Assembly: GCF_030316895.1 (NCBI RefSeq)
Contig: NZ_JASZYV010000004.1
Span: forward strand, 124,001 to 188,000
From: Variovorax dokdonensis
GTDB taxonomy: Bacteria; Pseudomonadota; Gammaproteobacteria; Burkholderiales; Burkholderiaceae_C
Direction of reading: 5' to 3'
DNA length: 64,000 nucleotides
Shown here: positions 27,201-35,368 of the stretch, piece by piece
How positions within the stretch are numbered: position 1 is the stretch's first letter
Layout of the letters: the number at the start of each line of letters is the position of its first letter
Notes under the pieces: generated by a model
The model's input: the letters and a program-made list of their open reading frames with translations, nothing else
Told to the model about the DNA's origin: nothing
Database searches by the model: none
Position numbers and translations under genes: made by a program

Positions 27201-28043
27201 TTGCTCGGCCAGTTCTTCGCGCTCGGCCACCACGCCGACGAAGTCGCCTTGCACCACCACCGCGCGCACGCCGGGAATGTGGGCGATGGAAGATTCGTCG
27301 ACCGACTCGAGCGTCCGCCCGATGAAGTCGCCATGGTCGGCGCCCGCATAAGGCGGACGCACCACGCGCCCATGCAACATGCCCGGCAGCCGCATGTCGT
27401 GCACGAACACCAGTTCGCCGGCGAGCTTGGCCGGAATGTCGACGCGCGCCTGCGAAGTGCCGACGATGCGGTAGTCCTGCGGCGCCTTGAGCGCGACATC
27501 GCCCGACAGCATGCAGTGCTGCCGCCGGCCGGCCACGAGTTGCGCATAGGCGATGGCGTGTTCGCCGCCTTCGAGTTCGACGCGGCCGTCGCGGGTGCGC
27601 AGCATCGACGGCGGCGCACCCAACATCTCCGAGGCCCGCTCGATCAGCCAGGCGCGCGCCTGCGCCGCCGCCTGCCGCAACGGCGCGGCGTGGATCTGGA
27701 TGGAGGCGCTGGCGATGGTGGCGCCCTGGTTGGGCGCGCGCGCCGTGTCGCCCAGCACCATGTGCACCCGGTCGAAGGGCGCATCCAGTTCCTCGGCCAC
27801 GATCTGCGCCAGTGACGTGCGCAGGCCGGTGCCCAGGTCCACGTGGCCGTTGAGCGCGCTGATGCTGCCGTCGTCCCAGACAGCCAGCAGGATCTCGGGG
27901 CCTTCGGCCGGGTTGGGAGCGACGGCGGCGGGCTGGCCCGGCGCGGGCGGTGGTGGCGGGGGCGTGTCGCGCGCCACCACCAGCACGCCGTCTGCGGCGA
28001 GGAAGTCGGCACGCGTGCGCGGCTGGCCTGCGCGGCCCGTCAC
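24219..28043 (-). CDS. nicB: nicotinate dehydrogenase large subunit (molybdopterin domain fused to triheme cytochrome c)
   Basis: 1274 aa. Xanthine-oxidase-family molybdenum hydroxylase, expected to convert nicotinate to 6-hydroxynicotinate. The Mo-binding half (about 1-770) includes DLGTGLRTSLAQIVAEEL, PNQGATIASASIQ, AGCYGRNGADDAA and the catalytic-Glu loop GAGESASVP (Glu near 744). A single membrane span (ATAGALIVGGLGAIAGLLGW, about 828-848) leads to a C-terminal region with three haem c motifs: CAVCH (~881), CGACH (~1027) and CAACH (~1159). This matches the NicB layout of Pseudomonas. The GTG start overlaps the nicA stop by four bases (GTGA). Electrons would leave through the cytochrome part to the respiratory chain. 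The substrate is assigned from the neighbours (nicotinamidase, HnR, enamidase). Confidence 0.85.
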   Translation of the reverse strand: MTGRAGQPRTRADFLAADGVLVVARDTPPPPPPAPGQPAAVAPNPAEGPEILLAVWDDGSISALNGHVDLGTGLRTSLAQIVAEELDAPFDRVHMVLGDTARAPNQGATIASASIQIHAAPLRQAAAQARAWLIERASEMLGAPPSMLRTRDGRVELEGGEHAIAYAQLVAGRRQHCMLSGDVALKAPQDYRIVGTSQARVDIPAKLAGELVFVHDMRLPGMLHGRVVRPPYAGADHGDFIGRTLESVDESSIAHIPGVRAVVVQGDFVGVVAEREELAEQAMRELVVRWKPWPGMPSLADVEGALRANPATQRLLVDEGDVDGALQAAARPMPRTYLWPFQMHASIGPSCAVAHWCAQDEAGATRLRVWAGTQNPHVLRRDLAQLAELDELAVDVVRMEAAGCYGRNGADDAAADAALLARAVGAPVRVQLTREQEHAWEPKGAAQLMQVRGGLDAQGGVAAYDFETSYPSNGAPTLALLLTGRVEAKAQAFEMGDRTARPPYEFGNLRVKVNDMAPIVRASWLRGVSALPNAFAHESYVDELATAAGVDPVAFRLRHLHDPRAVDLVRATADKAGWRPRIGPQENSDGGLGPGGDILFGQGFAYARYVHSKWPGFGAAWSAWVADVEVNRKTGEVHVRRVVVGHDAGLVVNPAGVEHQVHGNVIQATSRALKEQVRFAPEPTPPAAGTSASAGELAPIPGQLPAGVVASREWGSYPILNFREVPVIEVLQVPRPGEAPLGAGESASVPGTAAIANAIFDATGIRFRAPPFTPEVVRAALHPLAAPPAGGGSAGAHGANAGAAATPPDRAGEHARSSAPANAPWPRRRAWWATAGALIVGGLGAIAGLLGWRPSIAPVTITTPVFSDATIERGRVLAALGDCAVCHTAPGGAVNAGGRPMQTPFGTIYSTNLTPDAQTGLGHWSFSAFQRAMREGISRDGHHLYPVFPYTDFAKTSDDDLTALYAYFMSLPPVRSETPPAELQFPFGMRPLMGVWNALFHDPAPYAPQPDRSAQWNRGAYLVEGLGHCGACHTPRNAMGAEQTGQSHFAGALVDGWEAPPLTALASKSAVPWTADALYRYLRHGYSAEHGAAGGPMAQVVRELAAVPDEDVRAMATYLASFQGDTSEAQARQLAQQAVRRASQMQPTPGVAQRLFDGACAACHHDGDGPTLIGANVPLALNSNLTSARPDNLLRTLLEGVREPATRDIGFMPSFAEVLDDAQIVELASWMRARFAPQEAPWPDLARSVREARAAATHEAAAQLRASTPSAAGR

Positions 28044-28531
28044 GCTGGCGCGGCTCCTGTCGCCTCCGTCGCGGCCTGGGCGGCGGTCTGCACCGCGCGC
28101 AGGATCTCGACGTGCGTGCCACAGCGGCACAGGTTGCCCGACAGTTCGGCGCGGATGCGCTCGGGCGACGGGCTCGGCTCGCGAGCCAGCAGTGCGGCGG
28201 CCTGCATCACCATGCCGTTCAGGCAGTAGCCGCACTGCGCGGCCTGCTCCTTCTCGAAGGCCTGCTGCACCGGGTGCCAGCGCCCACGGCCGCCGAGTCC
28301 TTCGAGGGTGGTGATCTCGCGCCCGGCCACGCCATGCGCGGCGATCACGCAGGCTCGGGCCGCCACGCCGTCCACATGCACCGTGCAGGCGCCGCACTGG
28401 CCAAGGCCGCAACCGTATTTGGGCCCGTTGAGCGACAGGTCGTTGCGCAGCACGTGCAACAGGCTGGCCTCCCGAGGCACGTCGTCGAGTTCGACGCGGC
28501 GTGCGTTGACGGAGAGCAACAGCCGGGGCAT
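28040..28531 (-). CDS. nicA: nicotinate dehydrogenase small subunit (2Fe-2S)
   Basis: 163 aa. Small [2Fe-2S] subunit of a xanthine-oxidase-family hydroxylase. Two clusters are visible: the plant-ferredoxin type (CGLGQCGACTVHVDG) and the alpha-helical type (CGYCLNGMVM and GNLCRCGTH). Start ATG at 28531 (MPRLLLSVNARRVEL) lies 16 bp after the amidase stop; a TTG at 28555 would overlap that gene. It overlaps nicB by four bases, so the two are translationally coupled. With NicB it forms the complex that hydroxylates nicotinate. Confidence 0.87.
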   Translation of the reverse strand: MPRLLLSVNARRVELDDVPREASLLHVLRNDLSLNGPKYGCGLGQCGACTVHVDGVAARACVIAAHGVAGREITTLEGLGGRGRWHPVQQAFEKEQAAQCGYCLNGMVMQAAALLAREPSPSPERIRAELSGNLCRCGTHVEILRAVQTAAQAATEATGAAPA

Positions 28532-28547
28532 GCCTTTTGAGTGCGCG

Positions 28548-29276
28548 TCAGGCAATGTCCGAAGACTGGATGCGCTTGACGCCCTTGGCCTGCATCTGCT
28601 TCCAGGCGGCGGCGAGCGAGCCGTTGAGGTCGATGGCGCGGGTGGCGTCCTCGATCACGTAGGTGGCAAAGCCCGCCTTGCGCGCGTCCAGCGCCGTCCA
28701 TGCCACGCAGAAATCGGTGGCCAGGCCCGTCACGAAGACGGTCTTGATGCCGCGCGCCTTCAGGTAGCCCGCCAGGCCGGTGGGCGTCTTCTGGTCAGCT
28801 TCGACAAAGGCCGAATAGCTGTCGACATCCTTGTGATAGCCCTTGCGGATGATGAGCTGCGCGGTGGGCAGCTTCAGGTCCTTGTTGAGCGCGGCATCGT
28901 CGGTGCCTTGCACGCAGTGGTCAGGCCACAGCACCTGCTGGCCGTAGCCGAGCTTGACGCTGTCGAAGGGCTTCTTGCCCGAATGCGTGCTGGCGAAGGA
29001 AGCATGGCCGGCGGTGTGCCAGTCCTGCGTGACGATGATGTTCTCGAACGAGCCGGCCAGCTTGTTGATCACCGGCACGACCTCGGCGCCGCCCTTGACC
29101 GGCAGCGTGCCGCCGTCGATGAAGCAGTTCTGCACGTCCACCACGATCAGCGCGGCATTGGTGCCGGGCTTGACCTTCTTGTCCGCCGCGAACGCGGGTA
29201 CAGCCACGGTGCCCATCAGTGCCAGCGCTCCCGACAGCAGTTGTCGACGCTTAAGAACTCCATGCGATTCGGACAT
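28548..29276 (-). CDS. pncA: nicotinamidase with export signal (isochorismatase family)
   Basis: 242 aa. Hydrolyses nicotinamide to nicotinate and ammonia. The family catalytic triad is visible as Asp in IVVDVQNCF, Lys in IIRKGYHKD and Cys in LATDFCVAW; the metal site is DWHTAGH. Unlike cytoplasmic PncA it begins with a twin-arginine-like signal (KRRQLLSGALALMGTVAVP, cleavage near AFAAD), so it is predicted to work in the periplasm. Good ribosome site (AGGAGC) before ATG 29276. It sits between the transporter genes and nicAB in one operon and supplies the substrate of the next enzyme. Confidence 0.88.
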   Translation of the reverse strand: MSESHGVLKRRQLLSGALALMGTVAVPAFAADKKVKPGTNAALIVVDVQNCFIDGGTLPVKGGAEVVPVINKLAGSFENIIVTQDWHTAGHASFASTHSGKKPFDSVKLGYGQQVLWPDHCVQGTDDAALNKDLKLPTAQLIIRKGYHKDVDSYSAFVEADQKTPTGLAGYLKARGIKTVFVTGLATDFCVAWTALDARKAGFATYVIEDATRAIDLNGSLAAAWKQMQAKGVKRIQSSDIA

Positions 29277-29316
29277 AGCAAGCTCCTGTGATGAAAAAAA
29301 GCCGTGGGATGTTCGT

Positions 29317-30054
29317 TCATACGCTCAGATAGGTGCGGCGCACTTCGTCGTTGGCCGCCAGTTCGGCCATCGTCGCCTCATAGCGGATCTGGCCTTTTTC
29401 CAGCACATAGGCGCGGTCCGACACCAGCTCGGCGAAATGCATGTTCTGCTCCGACAGCAGGATGCTCACGCCCTGCGCCTTGAGCGCATTGATCATGTGG
29501 GCCATCTGCTCGACGATGACCGGGGCCACGCCCTCGGATGGCTCGTCCAGCAGGACCAGGTAGGGGTTGCCCATCAGCGTGCGCGCCACGGTCAGCATCT
29601 GCTGCTCGCCGCCGCTCATGCGCCCGCCCGGGCGGTTGGGCATCTCGCCAAGGTTCGGGAACAGCTGGTACAGGCGCTCGGGCGTCCAGTGCGGCGCGCT
29701 GCTTCCGTCGCTCCAGCTGCGCGCGGCCTGCCGGCCTACCTCGAGGTTCTCGGTGACGGTGAGGTCGGTGAACACCCGCCGGTCTTCGGGCACGAAGCCC
29801 AGGCCCAGCCGGGCGGCTACATGCGGTTCGCTCTTGCTGATGTCGTGACCCATGAAGCGCACCGATCCGCGGCGCTTGGCCAGCATGCCGATGATGGCCT
29901 TCAGCGTGGTCGACTTGCCCGCACCGTTGCGGCCCATGAGGGCCACCACTTCGCCGCGGCGCACCTCCAGGTCGACGTCGTAGAGGATCTGCGCCGCGCC
30001 GTACCAGGCGCACAGGGACTGGGTCGACAGCAGGGCTTGGTCGGTCATGCTCAT
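29317..30054 (-). CDS. livF: ABC transporter ATP-binding protein, LivF type
   Basis: 245 aa. Cytoplasmic ATPase of a branched-chain-amino-acid-type (HAAT) uptake system. Walker A GRNGAGKSTTL, signature MSGGEQQML, Walker B YLVLLDEPSEGV and the switch His region (LLSEQNMHF) are intact; the LivF-specific FVPEDRRVFTDLTVTENL is present. It starts two bases after livG stops. In this operon the carried substrate is more likely a pyridine carboxylate/carboxamide or a ring-opened product than an amino acid (inference). Confidence 0.9.
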   Translation of the reverse strand: MSMTDQALLSTQSLCAWYGAAQILYDVDLEVRRGEVVALMGRNGAGKSTTLKAIIGMLAKRRGSVRFMGHDISKSEPHVAARLGLGFVPEDRRVFTDLTVTENLEVGRQAARSWSDGSSAPHWTPERLYQLFPNLGEMPNRPGGRMSGGEQQMLTVARTLMGNPYLVLLDEPSEGVAPVIVEQMAHMINALKAQGVSILLSEQNMHFAELVSDRAYVLEKGQIRYEATMAELAANDEVRRTYLSV

Positions 30055-30056
30055 GC

Positions 30057-30821
30057 TCAGGCCGCCTTTTTCTCGAAGGTCGTTCCGGTGCCGAAGTAGA
30101 CCTCCTGCACCTTGGGATGGTCGCGAATTTCCAGTGGCTTGCCCTCGGCGATGAGCCGCCCGCGCGCCAGCACGATCATGCGGTCGGCATAGGCGAAGAC
30201 CACGTCCATGCTGTGCTCGGTAAAGAGCACCGCCATGCCGCGCTCGACCACCAGTTGCTTGGTCAGCGCCATGAGCGAGTTGCGCTCCTTGGGCGCCATG
30301 CCGGCAGTGGGCTCGTCCATGAGCAGCAGCTTGGGCGAGTTGGCCATGGCGATGGCCAGTTCCACACGCTTGACGTCGCCATAGGCGAGCACGCTGCATG
30401 GCCGGTCGGCCTGCGCCTTCATGCCCACCTGGTCGAGCAGCGCCAGCGCCTCGTCGCGCTTGTGGTCGGCGGCGCGGCGCCACATCGAGAAGAGCCGGTG
30501 GTCGTCGGACAGCAGCGCCATCTGCACGTTCTCGACCACGGTGAGCGACGAGAACGTCTCGGCGATCTGGAAGGTGCGGCCCACGCCCAGGCGCCAGATC
30601 TCGCGCGGCTTCTTTCCAACGAGCTCCGTGCCCGACAGGCGGATCGAGCCCTGGTCGGCACGAAGCTGGCCGTTGACCATGTTGAAGGTGGTCGACTTGC
30701 CGGCGCCGTTCGGTCCGATGAGCGCCAGCAGTTCGCCGGGCGCCAGGTCGAAGGTGATGCCGTCGACGGCCTTGACGCCGCCGAAGGACTTGCCGAGGTC
30801 GCGTACTTGCAAGAGGCTCAT
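30057..30821 (-). CDS. livG: ABC transporter ATP-binding protein, LivG type
   Basis: 254 aa. Second ATPase of the same HAAT transporter. Walker A is GPNGAGKSTTF, Walker B is LLLMDEPTAGM, and the LivG hallmark GVGRTFQIAETFSSLTVVEN is present. The usual LSGGQ signature is changed to LAYGDVKRVELAIA, as in many LivG-like proteins of Variovorax relatives. The ATG overlaps the permease stop by four bases (ATGA). Confidence 0.88.
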   Translation of the reverse strand: MSLLQVRDLGKSFGGVKAVDGITFDLAPGELLALIGPNGAGKSTTFNMVNGQLRADQGSIRLSGTELVGKKPREIWRLGVGRTFQIAETFSSLTVVENVQMALLSDDHRLFSMWRRAADHKRDEALALLDQVGMKAQADRPCSVLAYGDVKRVELAIAMANSPKLLLMDEPTAGMAPKERNSLMALTKQLVVERGMAVLFTEHSMDVVFAYADRMIVLARGRLIAEGKPLEIRDHPKVQEVYFGTGTTFEKKAA

Positions 30822-32773
30822 CGTGCCACCTCCCCGGCGGCGGCGCTCGCGCGCATGGGTTGTTCGGCAGCCTTGTCGGCCGCCACGTCGTCCTTGCGGC
30901 CCCGCAAGCGATCCGCAATCAGCTTGACCGACCCCGCGATGCCCTGCGGGAACAGCAGCACCAGCAGCAAGATGATGCCGCCCAGCATGGCCCGCCAGTA
31001 GTCGGTGTTGCGGGCCACCGTATCGTGCAGCCAGCTGAAGGTGAAGGCACCGACCACCGGCCCCGCCAGGGTCTGGATGCCGCCAAGCAGCACCATCACC
31101 AGGCCGTCGACCGACTTGCCGACCGCCAGCGTCTCGGGCGAGATGCTGCCCTTGGAATAAGCGAACAGCGCCCCGGCCAGGCCGGCTGCCACGCCGGCGA
31201 CCACGAAGGCCGCCCACTGCATGCGCTTGACGTCGATGCCGATGGCGTCGGCGCGCAGCACCGAGTCGCGCCCCGCACGCAGTGCATAGCCGAAGGGCGA
31301 GAACAGGATGCGGCGCAGCGCCCAGACGCCCAGGCCGACCAGCACCAGCGTGAGCCAGTAGTAGTTGCGTTTGTCCGCCAGCCAGTCGGACGGCCAAACG
31401 CCGGTCAGGCCGTTGCTGCCGCCGGTGAAGTCGTCCCACTGGTACACCACGGCCCAGGTGATCTGCGCGAAGGCCAGCGTCAGCATGGCCAGGTAGACAC
31501 CCGACAGGCGCACCGCGAACCAGCCGTACACCAGCGCGCCCAGGCCCGCTGCCACCGGAGCCAGCACCAGCGTGAGCTCCATCGGCAAGCCCGCCGAGCG
31601 CGCCAGCAGCGCCGCTGCATAGGCGCCCAGGCCGAAGTACGCGGCATGGCCGAACGAATGCATGCCGGCCGGCCCCATGATGAAGTGCAGGCTCGCGGCG
31701 AACAGCGCCGCGATCAGAAGGTCGATGAGCAGCACCGTGGTGTAGGGCGAACTGGCCGTCAGGATCGGCATGGCCGCCAGCAACAGCGCCAGCATGCCCA
31801 CCGACGCGATGTAGCTCCTGCCTGCCGGACGCAGCGGCTCTTCCTGCATGCCGACGTAGCGGCTGGGCGCCTGTGCGCGGCCCATCAGGCCCCACGGACG
31901 CCAGACCAGCACGGCCGCCATGACGATGAAATCGACCACCAGCGTGGCCTTGGAAAACGAGATCGACATGCCCGCGATCTCGACCACGCCCAGCCAGATG
32001 CAGATGGCCTTGATCTCGGCGATGAGCAGCGCGGCGACATAGGCGCCCGGCAGCGAACCCATGCCGCCCACCACCACCACCACGAAGGCGGCGCCGATGG
32101 TGTTGAGGTCCATCTCCAGGTGCGCCGGCTCGCGCGGCAATTGCAATGCACCGCCCAGCCCTGCCAGCAGCGCGCCGAGCGCGAACACGGCGGTGAACAG
32201 CCAGGCCTGGTTCACGCCCAGGGCACTGACCATCTCGCGATCCTGCGTGGCGGCACGCACCAGGGTGCCGAAGCGGGTGCGGGTCAGCAGCAGCCAGACC
32301 AGGCCCAGCACCAGCGGGCCGACCACGATCAGGAACAGGTCATACGCGGGGAACTGCCGCCCGAGGATCTCGACCGAACCGCGCAGGCCTGGCGCGCGCG
32401 GTCCGAGCAGTTCGTCCGGCCCCCAGAGCCACAGAACGGCATCCTTGATCACCAGCACCAGCGCGAAGGTCGCCAGCAGCTGGAAGAGTTCGGGCGCCTT
32501 GTAGATGCGGCGCAGCAGCAGCATCTCGATCGCCGCGCCCAGCACGCCGACGGCTAGGGCTGCGAGCGGCAGCGCCACCCAGAAGCCCATGCCGCCGATG
32601 CGCTCGGCCAGCGTGTAGGCCACGTAGGTGCCCACCATGAAGAAGGAGCCATGCGCAAAGTTGACGATCCGGGTGACGCCGAAAATCAGCGACAACCCGG
32701 CCGCCACCAAGAACAGCGACGACGCGGAAGCCAGCCCATTGAGGAGCTGGACGATGAGGCCGGAAAAACTCAT
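30818..32773 (-). CDS. fused branched-chain-type ABC permease (LivH-LivM)
   Basis: 651 aa, about twice the size of a single permease. Residues 1-290 match LivH (LSLIFGVTRIVNFAHGSFFM; VVVVGGMGSLPGAYVAALLI) and residues about 320-620 match LivM (MGPAGMHSFGHAAYFGLGAY; GGIQTLAGPVVGAFTF). Many transmembrane helices are evident throughout. Both halves keep their EAA-like loops, so one chain likely supplies both membrane subunits. The C-terminal tail is charged and low in complexity. It lies 40 bp after the binding-protein gene and overlaps livG. Confidence 0.9.
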   Translation of the reverse strand: MSFSGLIVQLLNGLASASSLFLVAAGLSLIFGVTRIVNFAHGSFFMVGTYVAYTLAERIGGMGFWVALPLAALAVGVLGAAIEMLLLRRIYKAPELFQLLATFALVLVIKDAVLWLWGPDELLGPRAPGLRGSVEILGRQFPAYDLFLIVVGPLVLGLVWLLLTRTRFGTLVRAATQDREMVSALGVNQAWLFTAVFALGALLAGLGGALQLPREPAHLEMDLNTIGAAFVVVVVGGMGSLPGAYVAALLIAEIKAICIWLGVVEIAGMSISFSKATLVVDFIVMAAVLVWRPWGLMGRAQAPSRYVGMQEEPLRPAGRSYIASVGMLALLLAAMPILTASSPYTTVLLIDLLIAALFAASLHFIMGPAGMHSFGHAAYFGLGAYAAALLARSAGLPMELTLVLAPVAAGLGALVYGWFAVRLSGVYLAMLTLAFAQITWAVVYQWDDFTGGSNGLTGVWPSDWLADKRNYYWLTLVLVGLGVWALRRILFSPFGYALRAGRDSVLRADAIGIDVKRMQWAAFVVAGVAAGLAGALFAYSKGSISPETLAVGKSVDGLVMVLLGGIQTLAGPVVGAFTFSWLHDTVARNTDYWRAMLGGIILLLVLLFPQGIAGSVKLIADRLRGRKDDVAADKAAEQPMRASAAAGEVAR

Positions 32774-32813
32774 GGCTTGCTAGGACTCCCTGGAGGCTGG
32801 CTGGCGTTGTGCG

Positions 32814-34025
32814 TCAGTCCGCTGCGCGGGACTTCTTGACGTCCTCGGCGCTGGGCTGGAAGCGCGCGTCCGCGCCGTCGAGGTAGGTGTAGTCCACCAT
32901 CACGCCCTTGCCGCCATCGTTCTTGGTGCGGCCGACGAAGGCGCCCATCGTCGACTGGTGGTCTTCGGCGCGGTAGCTGATCTTGCCGAAGGGCGAGTCG
33001 ACCTGCAGCCCCTTGAAGGCGGCGACAAGCTTGTCCGACTCGGTGCTGTTGGCCTTGGCGATGCCGGCCGCGGCCGACATGATCATGGTGTAGCCCACCA
33101 CCGAGCCCAGACGCGGGTAGTCCTTGAACTTGCCTTCGTAGGCCTTCAGGAAGGCCTGGTGCGCGGGCGTGTCGATGCCGTAGTAGGGATAGCCGGTCAC
33201 GATCCAGCCATTGGGCGCTTCGTCCTTGAGCGGGTCGAGGTACTCGGGCTCGCCGGTCAGCACGCTGACCACGGCGCGATCCTTGAACAGGCCGCGCGTA
33301 TTGCCCTCGCGCACGAACTTCGACAGGTCGGCGCCGAACAGCACGTTGAAGATGGCATCAGGCTTGGCGTCGGCCAGGGCCTGCGTGACGCTGCCGGCAT
33401 CGACCTTGCCCAGCGGCGTGGCCTGCTCGGCGACGAACTCCACGTCAGGCTGCGCCGCCTTCATCAGCGTCTTGAACGCCGCCACGGCGGATTGGCCGTA
33501 TTCGTAGTTGGGATAGACCACCGCCCAGCGCTTCTTCTTGAGCTTGACCGCCTCGGGCACCAGCATTGCGGCCTGCATGTAGGTGCCGGGACGCAGGCGG
33601 AAGGTGTATTGGTTGCCGCCCTGCCAGGTCATCTTGTCGGTGAGCGGCTCGCCTGCGAGATAGAACACCTTCTTCTGCTTGGCGAAGTCGGCCAGCGCGA
33701 GGCCGGTGTTCGACAGGAAAGCGCCGGTCAGCAGGTCGACCTGTTCGCGCGACACCAGTTCTTCGGCGACGCGCACGGCGTCGCCCGGATTGGCGTTGTC
33801 GTCGCGGATCACCAGTTCGATCTTCTTGCCGAGCACACCACCCTTGGCATTGATCTGCTCGACCGCCAGCTCCATGCCCTTCTTGTAGGGCTCCAGGAAG
33901 GCCGGCTGCGCCTTGTAGCTGTTGACTTCACCGATCTTGATCACGCCCTGTGCGTGCGCAACGGCCACGGCAGCGGCAAAGGAAGCGAACGCGACGGCTC
34001 GCAAGGCAAAGCGCATGGTCTTCAT
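32814..34025 (-). CDS. ABC transporter substrate-binding protein (HAAT/Leu-Ile-Val type)
   Basis: 403 aa. Periplasmic receptor with a signal peptide (MKTMRFALRAVAFASFAAAV, cleavage near AHAQG) and the type I periplasmic fold (IKIGEVNSYKAQ, GMELAVEQINAKGGVLGKKI, VYPNYEYGQSAV). It feeds the fused permease and two ATPases encoded just downstream. The neighbours are nicotinate-pathway genes, so the ligand may be nicotinate, nicotinamide or a related acid; the sequence itself does not show the ligand. Confidence 0.88.
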   Translation of the reverse strand: MKTMRFALRAVAFASFAAAVAVAHAQGVIKIGEVNSYKAQPAFLEPYKKGMELAVEQINAKGGVLGKKIELVIRDDNANPGDAVRVAEELVSREQVDLLTGAFLSNTGLALADFAKQKKVFYLAGEPLTDKMTWQGGNQYTFRLRPGTYMQAAMLVPEAVKLKKKRWAVVYPNYEYGQSAVAAFKTLMKAAQPDVEFVAEQATPLGKVDAGSVTQALADAKPDAIFNVLFGADLSKFVREGNTRGLFKDRAVVSVLTGEPEYLDPLKDEAPNGWIVTGYPYYGIDTPAHQAFLKAYEGKFKDYPRLGSVVGYTMIMSAAAGIAKANSTESDKLVAAFKGLQVDSPFGKISYRAEDHQSTMGAFVGRTKNDGGKGVMVDYTYLDGADARFQPSAEDVKKSRAAD

Positions 34026-34094
34026 CGAAGGACTCCTGGTTGCAGATGAATGAATGAAATCGCTGAATGTACGGGTGTGCGGTGGCGCGGCTCG

Positions 34095-34679
34095 CTAGCG
34101 CAGGCCGTCTTCGCCCTTGATCTCGCCGACCTGAAGGCCACCGATGCGTGGCAAGGGCCGGCCGCTGTCGGTCACGGCCACGGCCACGACGATCTCGCCC
34201 GCGCGCGGCGCATCGGAAACGCGTGCCTCGACCGCATCGAAATGGCTGCGTACGAAGGCCGCGTCCTTGTGGCCCAGCGGCACGTCGATCGCGGTGCCCA
34301 GGGTGCCGCGCTTCTTGGCCGATGGCACCAGTGCCGCGCCTTTTTCCACCGCCACGCGCAGCGGTGCGCCCAGCTTCGGATGCAGGATGGCCGCGGCGTG
34401 TTCGAGTTCGCCGGCTTCTCCGACGATGGCGGCCTTGCCATAGCTGTGCGCCGCGCCGGGCTCGATGCCCAGCGCCTTCACGGCCTTCTGGCCGAGCAAC
34501 GCGCCCAGTTCTTCGCCGATGGCGATCAGCTCGTCGAGCGATTCGCTGTAGCGGCCGGCATAGGGATTGGCGATGACGGCGATGGCCACCGCGCGGCGCG
34601 TCGGCGGCTCGATGTCCTTGCCCATTTCCTTGCGGGTTTCGTCCACCTGGACCACGATCTTTCGGATGTCTGCTGGCAT
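34095..34679 (-). CDS. PF06684 (DUF1185, 'amino acid synthesis') family protein
   Basis: 194 aa. Member of the DUF1185/AA_synth family, whose known structures resemble a chorismate-mutase-like fold; the biochemical role is unsettled. Family hallmarks are IANPYAGRY, SYGKAAIVGEAGELEHAAAI, TAIDVPLGHKDAAFVRSHFD and the Arg/Gly end. It is a paralogue of the gene immediately upstream, and the tandem pair is also known in Bordetella. Inside the nicotinate operon it may act on a ring-opened intermediate (speculative). Confidence 0.82.
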   Translation of the reverse strand: MPADIRKIVVQVDETRKEMGKDIEPPTRRAVAIAVIANPYAGRYSESLDELIAIGEELGALLGQKAVKALGIEPGAAHSYGKAAIVGEAGELEHAAAILHPKLGAPLRVAVEKGAALVPSAKKRGTLGTAIDVPLGHKDAAFVRSHFDAVEARVSDAPRAGEIVVAVAVTDSGRPLPRIGGLQVGEIKGEDGLR

Positions 34680-34705
34680 TTGGATTGGCTCCTTGTTCTG
34701 CGGGC

Positions 34706-35347
34706 TCAGCGCAGCCCGTCCCATTTGGAAATGTCTTCGGCGCGCAGGCCGCCCACGCGATCGTGGACGCGGTAGCCAGTGCTCATGGCCAGGATGAACA
34801 CGATCTCGTCGGCCGCGGGTGCGCCTGGCACGCGCACCTCGAAGGCGTCGAACTGGCCGCGCACGTAGCTGGCGTTGATGTTGGTCAGCGGCACGTCGAG
34901 CGCGGCGCCGGGCGGGCCCACCTTCTTGGTGGAAGGCACGATGGCCAGCGCATTGGCCGGCTGCCCCGTTTTCTCTTCCGCCTTGCCCTGCCGGTAGGCG
35001 TTGCGATCGCCCTGCCAACCCAGCAGTTCGCGCATGGCGTAGCCGCCCGGCACGTGCCACAGCGCGCCGTGCTCCAGCTCGCCGGCGGCACCGACGATGG
35101 CGCCCTTGCCGTAGGTGGCGATGCGTTCTACCGGCACGTCCATCGCGGCGAGCAGGCGCCGGGCCATGTCGACGCCAACGGGCTCGAGCAGCTTCATCAT
35201 CGGCAGGATGTCGGGCTCGTAGCGGCCCGCGAAGGGATTGGTCAACACCGCGCCGATCGCTCCCCGGATGAGGGGCTGCGGCGGCGGTGGGCCGAATTCG
35301 TGGTGAATGTGTTCAACCTGGGTGAACACGCGTCGGATGTCGATCAT
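34706..35347 (-). CDS. PF06684 (DUF1185) family protein, paralogue
   Basis: 213 aa. Same family as the next gene, with LTNPFAGRYEPDI, TYGKGAIVGAAGELEHGALW, AALDVPLTNINASYVRGQFD and DRVGGLRAEDISKWDGLR. No signal peptide or membrane segment. It lies 21 bp after the UPF0280 gene and 26 bp before its paralogue. Two non-identical copies side by side suggest a heteromeric enzyme or two successive steps. Confidence 0.82.
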   Translation of the reverse strand: MIDIRRVFTQVEHIHHEFGPPPPQPLIRGAIGAVLTNPFAGRYEPDILPMMKLLEPVGVDMARRLLAAMDVPVERIATYGKGAIVGAAGELEHGALWHVPGGYAMRELLGWQGDRNAYRQGKAEEKTGQPANALAIVPSTKKVGPPGAALDVPLTNINASYVRGQFDAFEVRVPGAPAADEIVFILAMSTGYRVHDRVGGLRAEDISKWDGLR

Positions 35348-35368
35348 GAGTAGAGGGCCTTGCTTTCG

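Noticed and set aside
28040..28555. Alternative identity of nicAB as isoquinoline or aldehyde dehydrogenase
   Set aside because: The domain layout fits several family members, but the linked nicotinamidase, 6-hydroxynicotinate reductase homologue and enamidase favour nicotinate.
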